Origin: Sterolibacterium denitrificans
GTDB taxonomy: Bacteria > Pseudomonadota > Gammaproteobacteria > Burkholderiales > Rhodocyclaceae
Reading direction: 5' to 3'
Assembly: GCF_900174485.1 (NCBI RefSeq)
Contig: NZ_LT837803.1
Location: forward strand, 2,681,305 to 2,745,304
DNA length: 64,000 bases
The notes under the pieces are model-generated. The model had not been told where the DNA came from and made no database searches. It saw only the letters and a program-made list of their open reading frames with translations. Below, in pieces: positions 60,472 to 64,000 of the stretch. The position numbers and the translations under genes are program-made. Numbering within the stretch: the stretch's first letter is position 1; each line of letters opens with the position of its first letter.

Positions 60472-62421
60472 ATGAACCCCACTCCCGCTGCCAACCGGCG
60501 CAGCCTCGAACTGCTCGCGCCGGCCAAAAACCTCGAATACGGCATCGCCGCCATCGATCACGGCGCCGATGCCGTGTATATCGGCGGGCCGGCATTCGGC
60601 GCGCGCCACGGCGCCGGCAACGGCGTGGCCGAGATCGCGCGGCTGACGCGCTACGCCCACCGCTTCGATGCCCGCGTCCTGGTGGCGCTGAATACCATCC
60701 TGACCGATGACGAACTGTCCGAGGCCGAACGCCTGATCCATGAACTGCACGCGGCGGAGGTGGATGCCCTGATCATCCAGGACATGGGGTTGCTGGAACT
60801 CGACCTGCCGCCGATCCAGTTGCATGCCAGCACCCAGTGCGACATCCGCACGTCGGCCAAGGCGCGTTTTCTGCAGGATGTCGGCTTTTCGCAGATGGTG
60901 CTGGCGCGCGAGCTGAATCTGCAGCAGATCCGCGCCATCGCCGCGCAGACCGAAGCCGTGCTGGAATTCTTCATCCACGGCGCGCTGTGCGTGGCCTACA
61001 GCGGCCAGTGCTACATCAGCCATGCCCATACCGGACGCAGCGCCAATCGCGGCGAATGCTCGCAGGCCTGCCGCCTGCCCTACACCCTGCAAGGGCCGGA
61101 TGGCACGCTGATCGCCCAGGACAAGCATCTGCTGTCGATGAAGGACAACGACCAGAGCGCGAACCTGCGCGCGCTGATCGAGGCCGGCATCCGCTCCTTC
61201 AAGATCGAAGGCCGGCTGAAGGATCTGTCCTACGTCAAGAACATCACCGCCCACTACCGCCAACTGCTCGACGGCATCCTCGATGAACTGCCGGCCGATG
61301 CGGGCTATCGCCGCGCCTCCAGCGGCCGGAGCACGTACACCTTCACGCCGCGCCCGGCAAAAACCTTCAATCGCGGCGCCACGGATTATTTCCTCCAGGG
61401 ACGCCAGGCCGACATCGGCGCGTTCGACAGTCCCAAGTTTGCCGGCCCGGCGATCGGCCAGGTCACGGCGGTCGGCGAGCGGCATTTCGATGTCGCGCTG
61501 CCGCACGATGCGGAAGAAGGCAGCCAGGAAGAACTCCACAATGGCGACGGCCTGAGTTATTACACCGCCGACGGCGTGCTGGCCGGCCTGCGGGTGAATC
61601 GCGTGGACGGCGCGCGCGTGCATGTGGCTGAAGCAATCGACCGCCTGGCGGTCGGCACCACCCTGTATCGCAACCGCGATCAGGCTTTCGAGCGCCTGCT
61701 CGCCGGCCACTCCGCCGAGCGCAGGATCGCCGTGCGGATGCGGCTGGAACAGAACGCGGCCGGCCTGCGCCTGACGCTCGCGGATGAAACCGGCATCAGC
61801 GGCAGCGCCACGCTGGAACACGCCCTGACGCCCGCGCGCGAGGCCGGTACGGCCCTGGCCGCGCTGCGCAAGGGCCTGAGCAAGCTGGGCGAGACGATTT
61901 ACCGCTTGCGCGACGCGACCGATCTGCATATCGATCTCGCCACGCCCTGCTTCCTGCCCGCCGCCAGCATCAACACCCTGCGCCGCACAGCAGCAGCCGA
62001 TCTCGACCAAGCACGCGCCGCCGCCTGGCAGCGCCCGCCACGCGCCCCCGAAATCAGCCCGCCGCCCGTCTATCCCGAGCGCGAACTGAGCTACCTGGGC
62101 AACGTTCTGAATGCCCGGGCGCGCGACTTCTACGCGCGCCATGGCGTGGCAGTGATCGCCAAGGCCTATGAAAGCAACCGGGAACAGGGCGAGGTTTCAC
62201 TGATGATCACCAAGCACTGCCTGCGCTACAGCTACAACCTCTGCCCCAAGCAGGTGAAAGGCATCCGCCCCGAGCCGATGACCCTGATCCAGGGCAGGGA
62301 CCGCCTGACCCTGCGCTTCGACTGCAAGCCTTGCGAGATGCACGTCATCGGCCCGTCCAGACAACCGGACAACGCGCGCAGCATCCCGATACTGCCGCAT
62401 GCCGAACAGCGCAACCGCTGA
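60472..62421 (+). CDS. rlhA: 23S rRNA C2501 hydroxylation protein RlhA (U32 peptidase family)
   Basis: A 649-residue U32-family protein, like E. coli RlhA/YdcP (653). The N-terminal part has LELLAPAKNLEYGIAAIDHGADAVYIGG and QLHASTQCDI. The U32 signature is EFFIHGALCVAYSGQCYISH, with Cys residues before and after (RGECSQACRLPY). A C-terminal DUF3656-like region ends with CDCKPCEM-type Cys (here RFDCKPCEMHVIG). These Cys probably hold an iron-sulfur cluster. The start at 60472 matches the family; upstream in-frame codons overlap the divergent DUF2889 gene. Confidence 0.9.
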   Translation: MNPTPAANRRSLELLAPAKNLEYGIAAIDHGADAVYIGGPAFGARHGAGNGVAEIARLTRYAHRFDARVLVALNTILTDDELSEAERLIHELHAAEVDALIIQDMGLLELDLPPIQLHASTQCDIRTSAKARFLQDVGFSQMVLARELNLQQIRAIAAQTEAVLEFFIHGALCVAYSGQCYISHAHTGRSANRGECSQACRLPYTLQGPDGTLIAQDKHLLSMKDNDQSANLRALIEAGIRSFKIEGRLKDLSYVKNITAHYRQLLDGILDELPADAGYRRASSGRSTYTFTPRPAKTFNRGATDYFLQGRQADIGAFDSPKFAGPAIGQVTAVGERHFDVALPHDAEEGSQEELHNGDGLSYYTADGVLAGLRVNRVDGARVHVAEAIDRLAVGTTLYRNRDQAFERLLAGHSAERRIAVRMRLEQNAAGLRLTLADETGISGSATLEHALTPAREAGTALAALRKGLSKLGETIYRLRDATDLHIDLATPCFLPAASINTLRRTAAADLDQARAAAWQRPPRAPEISPPPVYPERELSYLGNVLNARARDFYARHGVAVIAKAYESNREQGEVSLMITKHCLRYSYNLCPKQVKGIRPEPMTLIQGRDRLTLRFDCKPCEMHVIGPSRQPDNARSIPILPHAEQRNR

Positions 62422-62472
62422 ACTGCCGCGGCCCCGGTGCCTGCGATGCGCCTGCAGCACGATTGACCACTA

Positions 62473-62511
62473 TTGACATCTCCCGGCAATTTAATGAGAA
62501 TAGTTATCATT
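62473..62511 (+). promoter_or_regulatory. Promoter and Fur-like box of tonB-exbB
   Basis: TTGACA (62473-62478) and GAGAAT (62496-62501) are 17 bases apart. The second overlaps AATGAGAATAGTTATCATT (62493-62511), which matches the AATGAGAATGATTCTCATT Fur form at 16 of 19 positions by eye. Confidence 0.65.
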
Positions 62512-62536
62512 TGTCAAAACACTGCTGAGGTTTCCC

Positions 62537-63292
62537 GTGCGTCAGGCACGTCCCTGGGTTCATTTCCCGTCACCGTCACGGTATGCGGCGCGCTTCGCCA
62601 AAACGCCGGGCATGCTGCCGGGCGCGTTGCTATGGTATGAACCCTGGCGCATTTCACGCACCGGCCTGATACTGGTCGTTGCAGCGCATCTGGCGCTGCT
62701 GTGGGCCCTCACCCGGATCAGTGCGCCATCCGCATTGCCGCTGCTGCCGGTAGCGCCGGTGTTGAGCGTCGACCTGCTGATGCCCAGCGTCAGCGTGGCG
62801 CCGCCGCAGAAAATCGAAGTCCCCGACGAGCCCGTGGTACGGCCGCCCGTCGTGCGGCCAACCCCAGTCCGGCAACCGGCACCGCCCGCCCCCGTGCTGA
62901 CGACCAGCGCAACGACCGCCATGGAAGCAGCGCCCCCGATTGAACCGCCCAGCCCGGCAGCGGAAGAACCACAGCCGGCCGAAACCGCGCCTCCCCCGGC
63001 CGCAGCGCCCCAGCCGCCTCGCTTCGATGCAGCCTATCTGGACAATCCGCGTCCGGTCTACCCGACGCTGTCGCGGCGCATGGGCGAGCAGGGCACGGTG
63101 CAACTGCGCGTCCAGGTCGACGCCAATGGCCAGCCGCTGGACGTGAAGCTGCACAGCAGCAGCGGCTCGCCACGCCTGGACAACACCGCCATCGAAGCCG
63201 TGCGCCGCTGGCGCTTCGTGCCGGCCCGGCTGGGCAACAAACCCGTTGCCGCCAGCGTCATCGTACCTATCGTTTTCTCTCTCAAGGATTGA
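62537..63292 (+). CDS. tonB: TonB energy-transducing protein
   Basis: A 251-residue protein with one N-terminal membrane helix (TGLILVVAAHLALLWALT), a Pro/Glu/Ala-rich periplasmic spacer (about 85-165) and the C-terminal TonB domain (YPTLSRRMGEQGTVQLRVQVD, then AIEAVRRWRFVPAR). It transmits proton-motive force from ExbB-ExbD to outer-membrane receptors. The GTG start has GAGG upstream. exbB starts 2 bases after its stop. Confidence 0.93.
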   Translation: MRQARPWVHFPSPSRYAARFAKTPGMLPGALLWYEPWRISRTGLILVVAAHLALLWALTRISAPSALPLLPVAPVLSVDLLMPSVSVAPPQKIEVPDEPVVRPPVVRPTPVRQPAPPAPVLTTSATTAMEAAPPIEPPSPAAEEPQPAETAPPPAAAPQPPRFDAAYLDNPRPVYPTLSRRMGEQGTVQLRVQVDANGQPLDVKLHSSSGSPRLDNTAIEAVRRWRFVPARLGNKPVAASVIVPIVFSLKD

Positions 63293-63294
63293 CC

Positions 63295-64000
63295 ATGGAA
63301 ACCACCTCGAACTCACTGTCCTCACTGGGATTCGGTCACTTTCTGGCGCAGGCGGATGGCATCAGCAGCTTCATCCTGCTGATCATGCTGGTCATGTCCG
63401 TCGGCACCTGGTACCTGATCATCGCCAAGGGCTTGCGGCTGTTTTTTGCCCAGCACCGCAGCAAGATTTTTCTGAAGGACTTCTGGGGTGCCGCAAGCCT
63501 CGACGCCGTGGCGCGCCAACTGCGTGAAACCGGCGTCACCGAGCCTTTCTCGCACCTGGTGCATCATGGCTTCACGGCCGTCGAACAGCACTGCGCCGCT
63601 GGTTGCGACGATTGCGAAGGCAAGAAGCCGCGCGGCTTGATCGATGCCGGCACGCCCGACGAATTTCTCACCCGCGCCCTCAAGCGCGCCATCGCCCAGG
63701 ACAAGGCGCGCATGGAGCACGGCCAGACCTTTCTTGCCACGGTGGCGTCCTCGGCGCCCTTCATCGGCCTGTTTGGCACCGTCTGGGGGATTTATCATGC
63801 CCTGCTCGCCATCGGCATGAGCGGACGCAGCAGCCTCGACCAGGTCGCCGGCCCGGTAGGCGAAGCCCTGATCATGACCGCACTGGGTCTGGCCGTGGCG
63901 ATTCCTGCCGCCGTCGCCTACAACGCCTTCGCCCGCGCCAGCCGCAATACCCTGGCCGAGCTGAATTCATTCGCCCACGATGTGTTCACCTTCCTCGCCA
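63295..64000 (+). CDS. exbB: ExbB proton-channel subunit, N-terminal part
   Basis: The gene starts at 63295 and runs off the right edge (235 codons visible). The first helix is SSFILLIMLVMSVGTWYLIIA, and the conserved later helices include ASSAPFIGLFGTVWGIYHALLAIG and EALIMTALGLAVAIPAAVAYN. An unusual Cys-rich loop, HCAAGCDDCEGKKP, lies near residue 100 between the first helix and the conserved core. It follows tonB immediately. Confidence 0.94.
   Translation, partial: METTSNSLSSLGFGHFLAQADGISSFILLIMLVMSVGTWYLIIAKGLRLFFAQHRSKIFLKDFWGAASLDAVARQLRETGVTEPFSHLVHHGFTAVEQHCAAGCDDCEGKKPRGLIDAGTPDEFLTRALKRAIAQDKARMEHGQTFLATVASSAPFIGLFGTVWGIYHALLAIGMSGRSSLDQVAGPVGEALIMTALGLAVAIPAAVAYNAFARASRNTLAELNSFAHDVFTFLA

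Overview
The window looks like a contiguous piece of a high-GC betaproteobacterial chromosome, most like Rhodocyclales or a related denitrifying lineage. This rests on the yggX-argA pair, the surE-pcm-nlpD-rpoS block, the ssb-MFS-uvrA block, the dapA-bamC pair, several betaproteobacterial DUF families and cobalamin-dependent methionine synthase. The lineage is an inference from gene content. I saw no rRNA, tRNA or CRISPR array.

Layout. 1-6640: iron trafficking (yggX, partial), arginine synthesis (argA), 16S rRNA methylation (rsmE), a redoxin, a tiny Ala/Pro/Glu lipoprotein with its own promoter and terminator, dapA-bamC, and an HDAC-fold deacylase. 6742-11942: a tightly coupled operon of MoxR ATPase, DUF58 protein, TgpA-like transglutaminase and MltB. 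11966-15441: rpoS-nlpD-pcm-surE. 15651-18942: motAB and a TAXI-type binding protein with its own membrane segments. 19036-23919: ssb, a YajR-like MFS transporter, uvrA. 24017-34714: a DUF2249 protein and polytopic membrane protein, metH, DUF1840, a hydrolase, DUF2905, cca, slt and 5-formyl-THF cyclo-ligase. 34829-37813: an AT-richer acyltransferase plus a phosphoethanolamine-transferase-like sulfatase-fold enzyme, probably acquired and probably decorating the envelope. 37960-40145: isocitrate lyase and an RraA-family protein.

40332-46544 is the most interesting metabolic block. A TonB-dependent receptor with a Fur-like box in its promoter region is followed by a periplasmic binding protein, an ABC permease, an ABC ATPase and an NnrS-family heme/copper membrane protein. 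The last three genes are joined by ATGA overlaps. I read it as a dedicated uptake route for an unknown metal complex or cofactor linked to nitric oxide or copper/heme physiology. The tonB-exbB pair at the right edge carries a second Fur-like box and could energise it.

46601-49981: clpA-clpS, then a type IV pilin with an almost ideal sigma-54 promoter. 50375-52290 is an accessory patch: a ParD antitoxin with a broken ParE, an intact HTH/PIN toxin-antitoxin pair, and a MITE-like element nested inside a perfect 12-bp inverted repeat. 52403-57237 holds a signalling trio (FHA protein, GAF-containing GspE/PilB-type ATPase, GAF/HD-GYP phosphodiesterase) with no assembly genes beside it. 57528-64000: sucCD, a DUF2889 protein, the rRNA hydroxylation protein RlhA, tonB and the first part of exbB.
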